42,414 nt of DNA from Betaproteobacteria bacterium (GCA_016125475.1 WGLR01000038.1:1-42414), one strand, 5' to 3'; positions 15,913-24,742 are shown, counted from the stretch's first letter. Notes: a model not told the origin generated them from the letters alone. A program made the numbers and translations.

Positions 15913-16290
15913 ATGGACGACTACGAACGCGGACGTGACCAGTTCCGAAAGATGGTGGGCGACGACAGGATCGATGCCCTCGTGAAGCGCTTCGGGGCGG
16001 TCTGCCCCGATTTCGAGAAGGAGGTGGTCTCGGTCGTCGGCGGCCGCATCTGGACTCGTGGCGGCATCGACCTGAAGACACGCTCGCTCTGCAGCATCTG
16101 CGTGCTCGCGGCGCTGGGCCGCATCAACGCGCTGAAGCTCAACTTCCAGATGGCGATCAACAACGGCGCGTCGATCGAGGAGATCTTCGAGGCACTGTTC
16201 CAGGTGGCCGCGTACGCCGGCTTCCCCGCGATGTGGGATTCCCTCGTGATGCTCGAGGAAGTCCTGGACGAACGTGCACGCGCCGCGTGA
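15913..16290 (+). CDS. Carboxymuconolactone decarboxylase family protein
   Basis: 125 residues, one all-alpha CMD domain: RIWTRGGIDLKTRSLCSICVLAALG, then a helix ending NGASIEEIFEALFQVAAYAGFPAMWDSL, the PcaC/AhpD family core. There is a CSIC pair (Cys-x-x-Cys), but no downstream His in the exact AhpD spacing. PcaC-like enzymes decarboxylate a lactone; AhpD-like members are peroxidase reductants. The gene lies 33 bp upstream of the large subunit of the furoyl-CoA-dehydrogenase-type enzyme and in the same frame, so they are co-transcribed. Since that pathway passes through an unsaturated lactone-type CoA intermediate, a lactone-handling role is plausible but unproven. Confidence 0.88.
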   Translation: MDDYERGRDQFRKMVGDDRIDALVKRFGAVCPDFEKEVVSVVGGRIWTRGGIDLKTRSLCSICVLAALGRINALKLNFQMAINNGASIEEIFEALFQVAAYAGFPAMWDSLVMLEEVLDERARAA

Positions 16291-16323
16291 CAACGCGAAC
16301 CGTGCACGGGCGGGCGCGCGCAG

Positions 16324-19300
16324 TTGAACGCGCCTGAGCGGGCGACGGGCGTCGGGACGGACCCCTGGCTCGGGCGTTCGCCGGAGCGCGTCGAGGACCT
16401 CACGCTCCTCGCGGGACACGGGGCCTTCCTCGACTATCTGCCGGTCAGGCCCGGCACGCTGCACGCGGCCGTGCTCCGCTCCCCGCACGCGCACGCGGTG
16501 CTCGTGCGCGTCGCGACCGACCGTGCGATGTCCTGCCCGGGCGTGCGGGCAGTGCTGACGGGCGAGGACGTCACGCGCTGGGCACAGCCGTTCGTCGTGG
16601 GCGTCAAGCAGCCGATGCAGCACTGGCCGCTCGCGATCGACCGCGTGCGCTACGTCGGCGAGCCCGTGGCGGTCGTGATCGCCGAGGACCGCGCGCGCGC
16701 GGAAGATGCGCTCGACGCGATCGACGTCGACTACGACCCGCTCCCGGTCGCCGTGGAGATCGCCGACGCGATCGCACCCGGGGCCCCGCTGCTGCACCCC
16801 GAGGTCGGCTCGAACATCGTGAGCGACCGGTCGTTCCGGTACGGCGACCCCGAGACCGCGTTCGCAACCGCGGCCAGGCGCGTGGCGGTGACGGTGCAGT
16901 ACCCCCGCAATTCCTGCACGCCGATCGAATGCGGCGCAGTGCTCGCCGAGTACTCGCCCGGCGAAGGCGCGTACGACGTCACGTCGAATTTCATGGGGCC
17001 GTTCTCGCTGCACACCGTGATGGCTCTCGCGCTGAAGGTGCCCGCGACACGCCTGCGACACCGCTGCCCGCGCGACTCGGGCGGCAGTTTCGGCGTGAAG
17101 CAGAGCGTCTTCCCCATGGTCGTGCTGATGTGCCTCGCGGCCCGGAAGGCGGGCGCCCCCGTGAAGTGGGTCGAGGACCGGCTCGAACACCTGACCGCGG
17201 CCACGTCGGCCACCGGCCGGTCGTCCACGCTCGAGGCGGCGGTGGACCCGGACGGCCGCATCCGCGCGCTTGCGTACGACCAGTTCGACGACGTGGGCGG
17301 CTACCTGCGCGCGCCCGAACCCGCGACGTTCTACCGCATGCACGGCTGCCTCACCGGCGCCTACGACATCCCCCATCTCGCCGTGCGCAATCGCGTCGTC
17401 GTCACGAACAGGACGCCCGCAGGCCTCGTGCGCGGCTTCGGCGGCCCGCAGGTGTACTTCGCGCTCGAGCGCCTGATGCAGCGCATCGCCGTCGAACTCG
17501 GCCTGGACCCGCTCGACGTCTACCGGCGCAACTTCGTGCCCTGCGACGCGTTCCCGTTCCGCGCGGCGGCCGGCGCACTGCTCGACTCCGGCGATTACGC
17601 CGCCGCACTCGACAAGGCGCTCGCGGAAGGCGGCCACGACGAACTCCTGCGCCGTCGCGACGCCGCCCGTGCCGAGGGCCGGCTGTACGGCATCGGCTTC
17701 GCGGCGATCGTGGAACCCTCGATCTCGAACATGGGCTACATCACGACCGTGCTCACGGCCGAGCAGCGCGCGCGCGCCGGCCCGAAGAACGGTGCGATCG
17801 CCGCCGCGACCGTGAACGTCGATCCGCTGGGCGGCGTGTGCGTCACGATCGCCTCCGCACCGGCGGGACAGGGACACCGCACGGTCTGTGCGCAGGTCGT
17901 CGCGGACGTGCTCGGCGTGCGGCCCGAAGACGTGACCGTGAACACGGAATTCGACACTCACAAGGACGCGTGGTCCGTCGCGGAAGGCAACTATTCGAGC
18001 CGCTTCGCGGGCGCGGTGGCCGGCACTGTCCATCTCGCCGCGACGCGTCTGCGGGACCGCCTCGCGCACATCGCGGCGACATCGCTCGACTGCGAGAGCA
18101 GGGAGGTCGTGTTCGCGGGCGGGCGCGTCCACGCGCGCACCGCACCGGACCGGTCCCTGCCGTTCGCGCGCGTCGCGAGCGCGCCGCACTGGGCACCGGC
18201 GCTAGTGCCCGAGGGCGTCGGCATCGGCATGCGGGAGACGGTGTTCTGGACGCCGGAATCGCTCGCGGCGCCCGACGCGGAGGACCACATCAACACGTCG
18301 GCCGCGTACGGTTTCGCGTTCGACCTGTGTGGCGTGGAGATCGATCGCACCACCGGTCGCGTGCGGATCGACCGCTACGTGACCTGCCACGACGCGGGAC
18401 GACTGCTGAACCCCGCGCTCGCCGACGGGCAGGTGCGCGGCGGCTTCGCGCAGGCGGTCGGCGCGGCGCTCATGGAGGAGTTCCGCTACGGCGCGGACGG
18501 CTCCTTCCTGTCGGGCACGCTCGCGGACTACCTCGTGCCCACCGCGTGCGAGATTCCCGATCCCGTCATCGTGCACCTGGAGACGCCGTCGCCCTTCACG
18601 CCACTCGGCGCGAAGGGGATCGGAGAAGGCAACAGCATGAGCACGCCCGTCTGCATCGCGAATGCGGTGGCGGACGCGCTCCATCCCGTCGTGGGAACCG
18701 TGGACATCCGCCTGCCGCTCACACCGGGACGCGTGCTCGACCTGCTCGGCATCGACGACCCGCCTCCGTCGGTCGCGCCCACCGCGCCGCCCGCCACGCC
18801 GGCGCGCGGCACGGGCAGGACGATGCGGATGTCGGGGTCCGTCGTCGTCGCCGCACGACCGGAGGACGTGTTCCGCACGCTGCTCGACCCCGATGCGCTC
18901 GCGCGCGTGATCCCGGGCTGCCACGGACTCGTGGAAACGGCACCGCACCGCTACGCCGCGGACGTCACGATCGGCGTGAGCGGGGTGAAGGCCCGGTACC
19001 GCGCCGAAATCGCGCTCGACGACGTGGATGCGCCGCGCGGCCTGCGGCTCTCGGGACGCGGCACCTCGTCGCTCGGCACCGCGAGCGGCTCGGGCACCGT
19101 GCGACTCGAGGCGGTCGATCGCGGCACGCGCGTGGACTACGACTACGCGGTGGACGTCGGCGGCAAGGTGGCCGCGGTCGGCAGCCGGCTGCTCGACGGC
19201 GCGGCCCGTGCGATCCTCGCGCAGCTCTTCGAAAGACTCGGCCGGGAAGCCGCCGGTGCCGTCGCCCCGTCACCCGCCCCGTCGTCCTGGATCGCGCGCA

Positions 19301-19329
19301 TCCTGCGCTGGCTCGGAATCGGATCGTGA
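16324..19329 (+). CDS. hmfA: 2-furoyl-CoA dehydrogenase-type large subunit with C-terminal CoxG-like domain
   Basis: 1001 residues. About 15-815 is a molybdopterin-binding xanthine-oxidase-family large subunit: GRSPERVEDLTLLAG and YVGEPVAVVIAEDR in the a/b hammerhead, RDSGGSFGVKQ (Mo-cofactor contact), VRGFGGPQ, and GAKGIGEGNSMSTP with the catalytic Glu. The CO-dehydrogenase AYXCSFR loop is absent, so it is not a CO oxidiser. Residues about 835-985 form a CoxG/SRPBCC domain (VVVAARPEDVFRTLLDPD, VIPGCHGLVE). Start TTG 16324 is the first start after an in-frame stop; the RBS is weak. The large, FAD, Fe-S, CoA-ligase, crotonase order equals hmfABCDE of 2-furoate degradation. Substrate is inferred from order alone; a 4-hydroxybenzoyl-CoA-reductase-like role remains possible. 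Confidence 0.75.
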   Translation: MNAPERATGVGTDPWLGRSPERVEDLTLLAGHGAFLDYLPVRPGTLHAAVLRSPHAHAVLVRVATDRAMSCPGVRAVLTGEDVTRWAQPFVVGVKQPMQHWPLAIDRVRYVGEPVAVVIAEDRARAEDALDAIDVDYDPLPVAVEIADAIAPGAPLLHPEVGSNIVSDRSFRYGDPETAFATAARRVAVTVQYPRNSCTPIECGAVLAEYSPGEGAYDVTSNFMGPFSLHTVMALALKVPATRLRHRCPRDSGGSFGVKQSVFPMVVLMCLAARKAGAPVKWVEDRLEHLTAATSATGRSSTLEAAVDPDGRIRALAYDQFDDVGGYLRAPEPATFYRMHGCLTGAYDIPHLAVRNRVVVTNRTPAGLVRGFGGPQVYFALERLMQRIAVELGLDPLDVYRRNFVPCDAFPFRAAAGALLDSGDYAAALDKALAEGGHDELLRRRDAARAEGRLYGIGFAAIVEPSISNMGYITTVLTAEQRARAGPKNGAIAAATVNVDPLGGVCVTIASAPAGQGHRTVCAQVVADVLGVRPEDVTVNTEFDTHKDAWSVAEGNYSSRFAGAVAGTVHLAATRLRDRLAHIAATSLDCESREVVFAGGRVHARTAPDRSLPFARVASAPHWAPALVPEGVGIGMRETVFWTPESLAAPDAEDHINTSAAYGFAFDLCGVEIDRTTGRVRIDRYVTCHDAGRLLNPALADGQVRGGFAQAVGAALMEEFRYGADGSFLSGTLADYLVPTACEIPDPVIVHLETPSPFTPLGAKGIGEGNSMSTPVCIANAVADALHPVVGTVDIRLPLTPGRVLDLLGIDDPPPSVAPTAPPATPARGTGRTMRMSGSVVVAARPEDVFRTLLDPDALARVIPGCHGLVETAPHRYAADVTIGVSGVKARYRAEIALDDVDAPRGLRLSGRGTSSLGTASGSGTVRLEAVDRGTRVDYDYAVDVGGKVAAVGSRLLDGAARAILAQLFERLGREAAGAVAPSPAPSSWIARILRWLGIGS

Positions 19330-20162
19330 AGCCCGCACCGTTCGATCACGTACGCATCGACTCGCCGGAGGAAGCCTGCGACCTGCTCGCGGAACACGGC
19401 GACGACGCGCGCGTGCTGGCCGGCGGACAGTCCCTCATGCCGATGCTGAACATGCGCCTTGCGAAACCCGCGGTGCTCCTCGACATCTCGCGCTGCGCCG
19501 CGCTCGACTACGTGCGGGTGGAGGACGGCACGCTCGCGATCGGCGCCGCCACCACGCAGGCCGCGATCGAATGGCGGCCTGCACTCGCGACCGAGGTGCC
19601 ACTGCTCGCGGCAGCGCTGCCCGCGGTCGCGCACTTCCCGATCCGCAATCGCGGCACGGTGTGCGGCTCGCTCGCGCACGCGGATCCGAGCGCCGAACTG
19701 CCGCTGTGCCTCGCCGCACTCGACGGCGAGGTCGTCCTGCGCTCGCGCGCCGGAACCCGCAGACTGAAAGCCGCGCAGTTCCAGGCGGGCGTGCTCGCGA
19801 CGGCCTGTCGTGCCGACGAACTGCTCGTGGAGGCACGGTTTCCGCTGCGGTCACCGGACGAGGCCTGTGCGTTCGAGGAGTTCTCGCTGCGACACGGCGA
19901 CTACGCGATCGTCGCGGTGGCGGCGGTGGCATCGCCGCGCGGCATCCGGATCGCGGTCGGCGGGGTGGCGGACCGGCCGGTGGTCGCCGACTGGCCCGAT
20001 CTCGACGACGCCGCCCTCGACACCGCCCTGAACGATCTCGCGTGGTCGCTCGGTGCACGCGACGAGGGCGAGGTCAGCGCGAAGATGCGTCGCCACCTCG
20101 TGCGCGGGCTCGGCCGGCGGGTCGTCCGGCGCGCGCGCCCCACGGCCGGAGGACTTTCGTGA
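19326..20162 (+). CDS. hmfB: Molybdenum hydroxylase FAD-binding subunit
   Basis: 278 residues of the CoxM/FAD-subunit family. The flavin-contacting motifs are LAGGQSLMPMLNMR (about 38-51) and GTVCGSLAHADPSAELP (about 110-126), the canonical 'AGGQSL' and 'GGSLAHADP' signatures. The C-terminal cluster domain follows. It passes electrons from the Fe-S subunit to an acceptor, or the reverse, in the heterotrimeric xanthine-oxidase-type enzyme. Start GTG 19326 overlaps the hmfA stop as GTGA, implying coupling. A longer frame running back to 16929 is only the shadow of hmfA in another frame. Confidence 0.82.
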   Translation: MKPAPFDHVRIDSPEEACDLLAEHGDDARVLAGGQSLMPMLNMRLAKPAVLLDISRCAALDYVRVEDGTLAIGAATTQAAIEWRPALATEVPLLAAALPAVAHFPIRNRGTVCGSLAHADPSAELPLCLAALDGEVVLRSRAGTRRLKAAQFQAGVLATACRADELLVEARFPLRSPDEACAFEEFSLRHGDYAIVAVAAVASPRGIRIAVGGVADRPVVADWPDLDDAALDTALNDLAWSLGARDEGEVSAKMRRHLVRGLGRRVVRRARPTAGGLS

Positions 20163-20674
20163 AACGCACCGGCCGCGACGAATCCGCGGAGATCCGGCTC
20201 ACCGTGAACGGCCGTGCGTGCGCGGGCCGCACCACGAGCCGCACGCTGCTCGCGGATTTCCTGCGCCACGAACTCGGGCTGACCGGCACGCACGTCGGCT
20301 GCGAACACGGCGTGTGCGGGGCCTGCACGGTGCTGATCGACGGCGTCGCGCAGCGCAGCTGCCTCACGCTCGCGGTGCAGGCGGAAGGCCGGCACGTCGA
20401 AACCGTCGAGGGGCTCGCGACCGAGGACGGCTCGCTCGGCACGCTGCAGGCCGCCTTCCGCAGCCACCACGCGCTGCAGTGCGGCTTCTGCACGCCCGGC
20501 ATCCTGATGTCGTGCACCGACTATCTCCGGCGCGTGCCCCGCCCGACCGAAACACAGGTGCGCGAGATGCTCTCGGGCCACCTGTGCCGGTGCACCGGGT
20601 ACACGAACATCGTCGCGGCCGTGCTCGCGTGCGCGGCGGCCACGACTCCGGCGGAGGACGCAGACGATGCTTGA
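20159..20674 (+). CDS. hmfC: Molybdenum hydroxylase [2Fe-2S] subunit
   Basis: 171 residues. Plant-type [2Fe-2S] cysteines are C48, C53, C56 and C68 (VGCEHGVCGACTVLI...RSCL). The all-helical second cluster uses C108, C111, C143 and C145 (CGFCTPGI and CRCTGY). All eight ligands are present, so both clusters should form. Start GTG 20159 overlaps the hmfB stop as GTGA. The upstream in-frame extension to 19028 is a shadow frame. It shuttles electrons between molybdenum site and FAD. Confidence 0.88.
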   Translation: MKRTGRDESAEIRLTVNGRACAGRTTSRTLLADFLRHELGLTGTHVGCEHGVCGACTVLIDGVAQRSCLTLAVQAEGRHVETVEGLATEDGSLGTLQAAFRSHHALQCGFCTPGILMSCTDYLRRVPRPTETQVREMLSGHLCRCTGYTNIVAAVLACAAATTPAEDADDA

Positions 20675-22223
20675 ACTCGGTCACACCTTCCTGCAGAGCG
20701 TCGAGCGCAGCCCCGATGCGCTCGCACTCGTCGACGGCGACGTGCGTCTCACGTACTTCCAGTGGCACGAGCGCGTGGCCAGAGTGGTCCAGGGCCTCGC
20801 GGACCTCGGCCTGAGCCGGAGCGACCACGTCGTCGTGATCCTGCAAAACCGCTGGGAGATGGCGACGCTGCACTGGGCCTGCCAGTTCCTCGGCATCGTC
20901 GTGACGCCGCTCAACTGGCGTGCGAAGGCCGAAGAGATCGACTACTGCCTGCGCGACTCGGACGCCGCGGCGGTCGTCTTCGGGTCCGAGAGCGCGGACG
21001 CGGTGTCCGCCGCGCAGTCCGCCGCGGACATCGTGCGCATCACGATCGACGGCGCGGTCCCGGGGGCCCGGCCGTTCGACACGCTGCTCGCTGCGCGCCC
21101 GTGGGCCGACCCGCCTCGCGCAGTGCCCGAGTCGACCTCGGTCATGCTCTACACGTCCGGCACCACGGGACCGCCCAAGGGTGTGCCGCGCACGCACCGC
21201 GCCGAACGCGCCGCGGCGCTCGCGCACGTCGCGCAGAACGTCTGGCGACGCGGGGAACGCACGCTCGGCGTGATGCCCCTCTACCACACGATGGGCGTCC
21301 GCGCGCTGCTCGCGACGGCGCTGCTCGACGGCACGTTCGTGTGCATGCGCCACTTCCATGCGGGCGACGCGCTCGCGCTGATCCAGTCGGAAAGGATCTC
21401 GAGCCTCTATCTCGTGCCGACGCTCTACCACGACCTCGTGCACCACGGGTCGTTCTCGCCCGTGCGGGTCGACTCCGTGAAGCGGATCGGGTTCGCGGGC
21501 GCGCCGATGCCCGATGCCCTGGTGCAGAAGGTCCGGGCCGCGTTCCTGCCCGAGATCTTCGTGAATCACTACGGCAGTTCGGAGGTGTACACGTTCACGG
21601 TCGAGCCGGACGCCTCGCGAAAGCCGGGGAGCGCCGGACGCGCGGGCCTCAACGCGCGCATCCGCATCGTGCGCCTCGATGCGCGCTCGCCTGACGATCG
21701 TGTGGCGCCCGGCGAAGAGGGGCAGATCGTCGCGGACCTGCGCGGCGACGAGGCATTCTCCGGCTACTGGAACCGGCCCGACGCGGACACGAAGGCCCTG
21801 CGTTCGGGCTGGTACTTCACGGGCGACACGGGCTACGTGGACGTGGACGGTGACCTTTTCGTCACCGGACGCGTGGACGACATGATCCTGAGCGGCGGCG
21901 AGAACGTCTCGCCCGTCGAGATCGAGTCCGTGCTCTCGCTGCACCCCGCCGTCGACGAGGTCGCGGTCGCCGGGCTCGCCGACCCCCGCTGGGGACAGCG
22001 CGTCGTCGCGTTCGTGAAGCGCCGCAGCCCCGTCGATGCCGACGCGCTCGACGCGCACTGCCAGGCGTCGAGCCTCATGAACTTCAAGCGCCCGCGCGAG
22101 TACGTGTTCGTGCGCGAGATCCCGAAATCCCCCGTCGGCAAGATCCTGCGCCGCAAGCTCGGCGCGGGCGAATACGACGCCGACCTTCCGTCCCCCGATC
22201 CCGTTCCGACCGATCCGACATGA
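20667..22223 (+). CDS. hmfD: Acyl-CoA ligase, candidate 2-furoyl-CoA synthetase
   Basis: 518 residues, AMP-forming acyl-CoA synthetase family. The P-loop-like motif is MLYTSGTTGPPKGV (about 160-173), then NHYGSSEVYTF (A4/A5), GWYFTGDTGYVD (A7) and the C-terminal catalytic lysine motif PKSPVGKILRRKL (about 490-502). It activates a carboxylic acid to its CoA thioester. It overlaps the hmfC stop by 8 bp and the crotonase start by 4 bp, so the five genes form one translationally coupled block. By position it is the HmfD-type furoate activator; a benzoate or other aromatic acid substrate cannot be excluded. Confidence 0.8.
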   Translation: MLELGHTFLQSVERSPDALALVDGDVRLTYFQWHERVARVVQGLADLGLSRSDHVVVILQNRWEMATLHWACQFLGIVVTPLNWRAKAEEIDYCLRDSDAAAVVFGSESADAVSAAQSAADIVRITIDGAVPGARPFDTLLAARPWADPPRAVPESTSVMLYTSGTTGPPKGVPRTHRAERAAALAHVAQNVWRRGERTLGVMPLYHTMGVRALLATALLDGTFVCMRHFHAGDALALIQSERISSLYLVPTLYHDLVHHGSFSPVRVDSVKRIGFAGAPMPDALVQKVRAAFLPEIFVNHYGSSEVYTFTVEPDASRKPGSAGRAGLNARIRIVRLDARSPDDRVAPGEEGQIVADLRGDEAFSGYWNRPDADTKALRSGWYFTGDTGYVDVDGDLFVTGRVDDMILSGGENVSPVEIESVLSLHPAVDEVAVAGLADPRWGQRVVAFVKRRSPVDADALDAHCQASSLMNFKRPREYVFVREIPKSPVGKILRRKLGAGEYDADLPSPDPVPTDPT

Positions 22224-23029
22224 CCTCTGCCATCAGCCATCCCGCCCAGACTCTGCCCGACAGCTTCGACGGATTCCGCGTCGAGATCGACGCAGAGCAC
22301 GAGCGCGCCGACATCGTGCTCGACCGCCCGCCGCTCAACATCGTGTCCATGCCGCAGCGCGACCAGATGCGTCTCGTGTTCGAGGCGCTCGACGCCGACG
22401 CGCGCGTGCGCGTGATCGTCGTGCGCGCGACCGGCCAGCACTTCTCGAGCGGCGGCGACATCCGGGGCTTCCTCGAGGCTTCGCCCGAACGCGTGTCCCA
22501 ACTCGCCTGGAACATCGCTGCGCCCGCGCGCTGCGCGAAGCCCGTGATCGCGGCGAACCGCGGTTTCTGCTTCGGCGTCGGCTTCGAACTCTCGCTCGCG
22601 TGCGACTTCCGGCTCTGCACCGACACCACTTTCTACGCACTGCCCGAGCAGAAACTCGGCCAGATCCCCGGCTCCGGCGGCTCGGCCCGCCTGCAGAAGA
22701 TGATCGGGATCACGCGCACGAAGGACGTCGTGATGCGGTCACGCCGGATCTCCGGACAGCAGGCGCTCGACTGGGGCATCGCGACCGAGTGCGTGCCGGA
22801 CGCCGAACTGGAAAGCGCGACCGACGCGCTCGTCGAGGAACTGCGTGCGTTCTCGCCACTCGCGCAGCGCACCGCGAAGAAGCTGCTGAACGACAGCGAG
22901 GACGCGACCGTCACCGTCGCGATCGAACTCGAAGGACACTGCTACAGCCGCCTGCGCATGTCGGACGACTTCCGCGAGGGTGTCGAGGCGTTCCACGGCA
23001 AGCGCAAACCCGTGTTCCGGGGGTCCTGA
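22220..23029 (+). CDS. hmfE: Crotonase-family protein, candidate 2-oxoglutaroyl-CoA hydrolase
   Basis: 269 residues, enoyl-CoA hydratase/isomerase fold. Oxyanion-hole segments are FSSGGDIRGFL (about 75-85) and ANRGFCFGVGFELSLACDFR (about 112-131). The LPEQKLGQIPGSGGSARL region carries a Glu (EQKLG) near the usual first acid/base position. In hmf clusters the last gene is a crotonase homologue handling the ring-opened intermediate and releasing CoA to give 2-oxoglutarate. The start ATGA overlaps the stop of the ligase gene. The product assignment rests on operon order, not on a diagnostic residue. Confidence 0.78.
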   Translation: MTSAISHPAQTLPDSFDGFRVEIDAEHERADIVLDRPPLNIVSMPQRDQMRLVFEALDADARVRVIVVRATGQHFSSGGDIRGFLEASPERVSQLAWNIAAPARCAKPVIAANRGFCFGVGFELSLACDFRLCTDTTFYALPEQKLGQIPGSGGSARLQKMIGITRTKDVVMRSRRISGQQALDWGIATECVPDAELESATDALVEELRAFSPLAQRTAKKLLNDSEDATVTVAIELEGHCYSRLRMSDDFREGVEAFHGKRKPVFRGS

Positions 23030-23104
23030 ATACACCCGCGCCATGCGGTGCGTCACACCGCCGCGATACCATCGCGGATCACTCCCCAGACAACGACGTT
23101 CACG

Positions 23105-24385
23105 ATGCTCGCCAACGCCCTGAACCATCCCCAGCGCCTCGTGCTCGCAGCCGAGATCCACGCCCGGCCCTTCATGATCGTGCGCGCACCCGCGCGTGCC
23201 TCGCACCTCGCCGTCTACACGGGCCTCGACGCCACGCGGAGCCACCGCCTGATCGAGGCGTTCTGCGAGCGCTTCGGCGTCGCACCGCCTTCCGACAAGG
23301 CGCAGCACTTCGTGCACGATTTCGGTCACGTGCAGCTCAAGTGGGAACGCCACAGCGAGTTCTGCTCGTTCACGTTCGTGGAAGAAGGGATACGCAGCGA
23401 CGACCCGTTTGCGGAGCCCGCACTGCGCCACGCGCCTTCCGACTGGCTCGAACAGCTGTCGGGCTCGGTGCTCGTCGCGTGTCACCTCGTCGTCGAGTCC
23501 GGCGAACCGCTCGACTTCCAGAGCCCGCGCCTGAAGGCGATGTTCCCGGCCCCGCCGCTGGTCGGCAGCCAGGTAATCAGCGGCGGCGAGGTGTGGACCG
23601 ATTTCCAGGTGGGGCCCGACGGCTTCTCGCGCTTCCTGCTGCGCGACGTCGGCCTGCGCGAGATGCAGGCCGGTCGGCTGGTGCAGCGCGTCTGCGAGAT
23701 CGAGACCTACCGGATGATGGCGCTGCTCGCCTTGCCCGTCGCACGCGACAGCGCGGCCGCACTCGGCGAGATGGAACAGGAACTCACGGAACTCTCCGCA
23801 ACGATCGGCCAGCCGGAGCGTCCGTATTCGGATGCGAAGGTGCTCGAGCGACTGTCGAGTCTCGCGGCGCGCGTGGAGGCGATGTCGCTGCGCACGAACT
23901 ACCGGTTCAGTGCCGCACAGGCCTATTACCGCATCGTTCGCGCACGCATCGCGGACCTGCGCGAGACCCGGATCGAGGGCGTGCCCACGATCGACGAGTT
24001 CATGGAACGCCGGCTCGCGCCCGCGATGGAGACCTGTGTGTCCGCGGCGAGCCGCCAGGAAACGCTCGCGGCGAAGGTGGGACGCACCGACGACCTGCTG
24101 CGCACGGCTGCGACGCTCGCGCAGGAACAGCACAACCAGCGCATCCTCGAGCAGATGAACCGCAGCGCGCAGCAGCAACTGCAGTTGCAGCACGCGGTCG
24201 AGGGCCTGTCTGTCGTCGCGATCACCTACTACACGCTCGGGCTCGCGGGTTATCTGCTCAAGGCCGGAAAAGGATTCGGCCTGCCCGTGAACGTCGACCT
24301 GTCACTCGGCATCATGATGCCGATCGCGTGCGGGCTCACGTGGTTCGGGCTGCGGCGGCTGCATCACCGGATCTCGAAGCACTGA
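23105..24385 (+). CDS. DUF3422 family membrane-anchored protein
   Basis: 426 residues. N-terminal LNHPQRLVLAAEIHARPF and WERHSEFCSFTFVEEG are hallmarks of DUF3422, a proteobacterial family of unknown function. The long middle region (about 230-360) is helical and probably coiled coil. Two hydrophobic segments lie at the C-terminus (SVVAITYYTLGLAGYLL and LSLGIMMPIACGLTWFGL), so the bulk should be cytoplasmic and tail-anchored. Start ATG 23105 is preferred over GTG 23048 because it begins the conserved region. It is 75 bp past the hmfE stop on the same strand and may be co-transcribed, but DUF3422 is also found away from furoate genes. Confidence 0.88.
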   Translation: MLANALNHPQRLVLAAEIHARPFMIVRAPARASHLAVYTGLDATRSHRLIEAFCERFGVAPPSDKAQHFVHDFGHVQLKWERHSEFCSFTFVEEGIRSDDPFAEPALRHAPSDWLEQLSGSVLVACHLVVESGEPLDFQSPRLKAMFPAPPLVGSQVISGGEVWTDFQVGPDGFSRFLLRDVGLREMQAGRLVQRVCEIETYRMMALLALPVARDSAAALGEMEQELTELSATIGQPERPYSDAKVLERLSSLAARVEAMSLRTNYRFSAAQAYYRIVRARIADLRETRIEGVPTIDEFMERRLAPAMETCVSAASRQETLAAKVGRTDDLLRTAATLAQEQHNQRILEQMNRSAQQQLQLQHAVEGLSVVAITYYTLGLAGYLLKAGKGFGLPVNVDLSLGIMMPIACGLTWFGLRRLHHRISKH

Positions 24386-24388
24386 GGG

Positions 24389-24428
24389 CGCCCCCCTCCT
24401 GGCCTCCCCCCGCGAGCGGGGGGAGGAA
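24389..24428. repeat. C-rich/G-rich hairpin repeat
   Basis: CCTCCCCCCGCGAGCG-GGGGGAGG forms a nearly perfect stem. It begins 4 bp after the DUF3422 stop and could also act as a transcription-ending hairpin. Confidence 0.65.
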
Positions 24429-24442
24429 CCAACCGGTCAGAC

Positions 24443-24484
24443 GATAGGCGATAGGCGATAGGCGATAGGCGATAGGCGATAGGC
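24443..24484 (+). repeat. Heptamer array, six GATAGGC units
   Basis: Six perfect, uninterrupted copies of GATAGGC. Perfect copies suggest recent expansion by replication slippage. Confidence 0.95.
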
Positions 24485-24531
24485 AAAGAGGATAGGTTCG
24501 GTACAACACTGCCTCCGCGTCAGCGCACAAA

Positions 24532-24571
24532 GCCCCCTCCCCCGCTCGCGGGGGAGGGTCGGGGTGGGGGA
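24532..24571. repeat. C-rich/G-rich hairpin repeat
   Basis: CCCCCTCCCCCGCTCGCG-GGGGAGGG stem with a GGTCGGGGTGGGGG tail; reverse orientation to the 24389 copy, with the heptamer array between them. Confidence 0.65.
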
Positions 24572-24617
24572 AGCGCGCGCCGAAGCATTCATATCACGCA
24601 CGCGAGAGACGTTCGCC

Positions 24618-24692
24618 GGTGCGTCGTACGCACCCTACGCCCCCGTGTTCACGCAGCCGGCGGTCCAGTGCGTAGGGTGCGCAAGGCGCACC
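24618..24692. repeat. Pair of GTAG-headed REP hairpins
   Basis: A reversed hairpin (GGTGCGTCGTACGCACC-CTAC, 24618-24638) and a forward hairpin (GTAGGGTGCGC...GCGCACC, 24672-24692), the same pair seen in the 184-bp repeat. Confidence 0.75.
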
Positions 24693-24742
24693 GGGCGACG
24701 CCGCATCCCTCGCGGAGGGTCTGGTGGGGAGGGGATGACCCG

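Larger units (their letters stand above)
24386..24742. repeat. Repeat-filled intergenic region
   Basis: No gene. Contains a C-rich/G-rich hairpin (24389-24428), the heptamer array (24443-24484), a second hairpin (24532-24571), a reversed REP (24618-24638), a forward REP (24672-24692) and a partial copy of the 184-bp repeat (from about 24668). Confidence 0.8.

Noticed and set aside
15778-18189. 803-codon minus-strand frame
   Set aside because: Shadow of the CMD gene and large-subunit gene in high-GC DNA; no recognisable domain.
16929-19325. 5' part of a 1077-codon plus frame continuing into the FAD subunit
   Set aside because: Only the part from 19326 encodes a recognisable protein; the earlier part is out of frame with the large subunit and has no domain.
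20159-22223. 4-hydroxybenzoyl-CoA reductase plus benzoate-CoA ligase assignment
   Set aside because: Possible by family, but a crotonase gene in last place and the exact A-B-C-D-E order favour hmf; kept as an alternative only.
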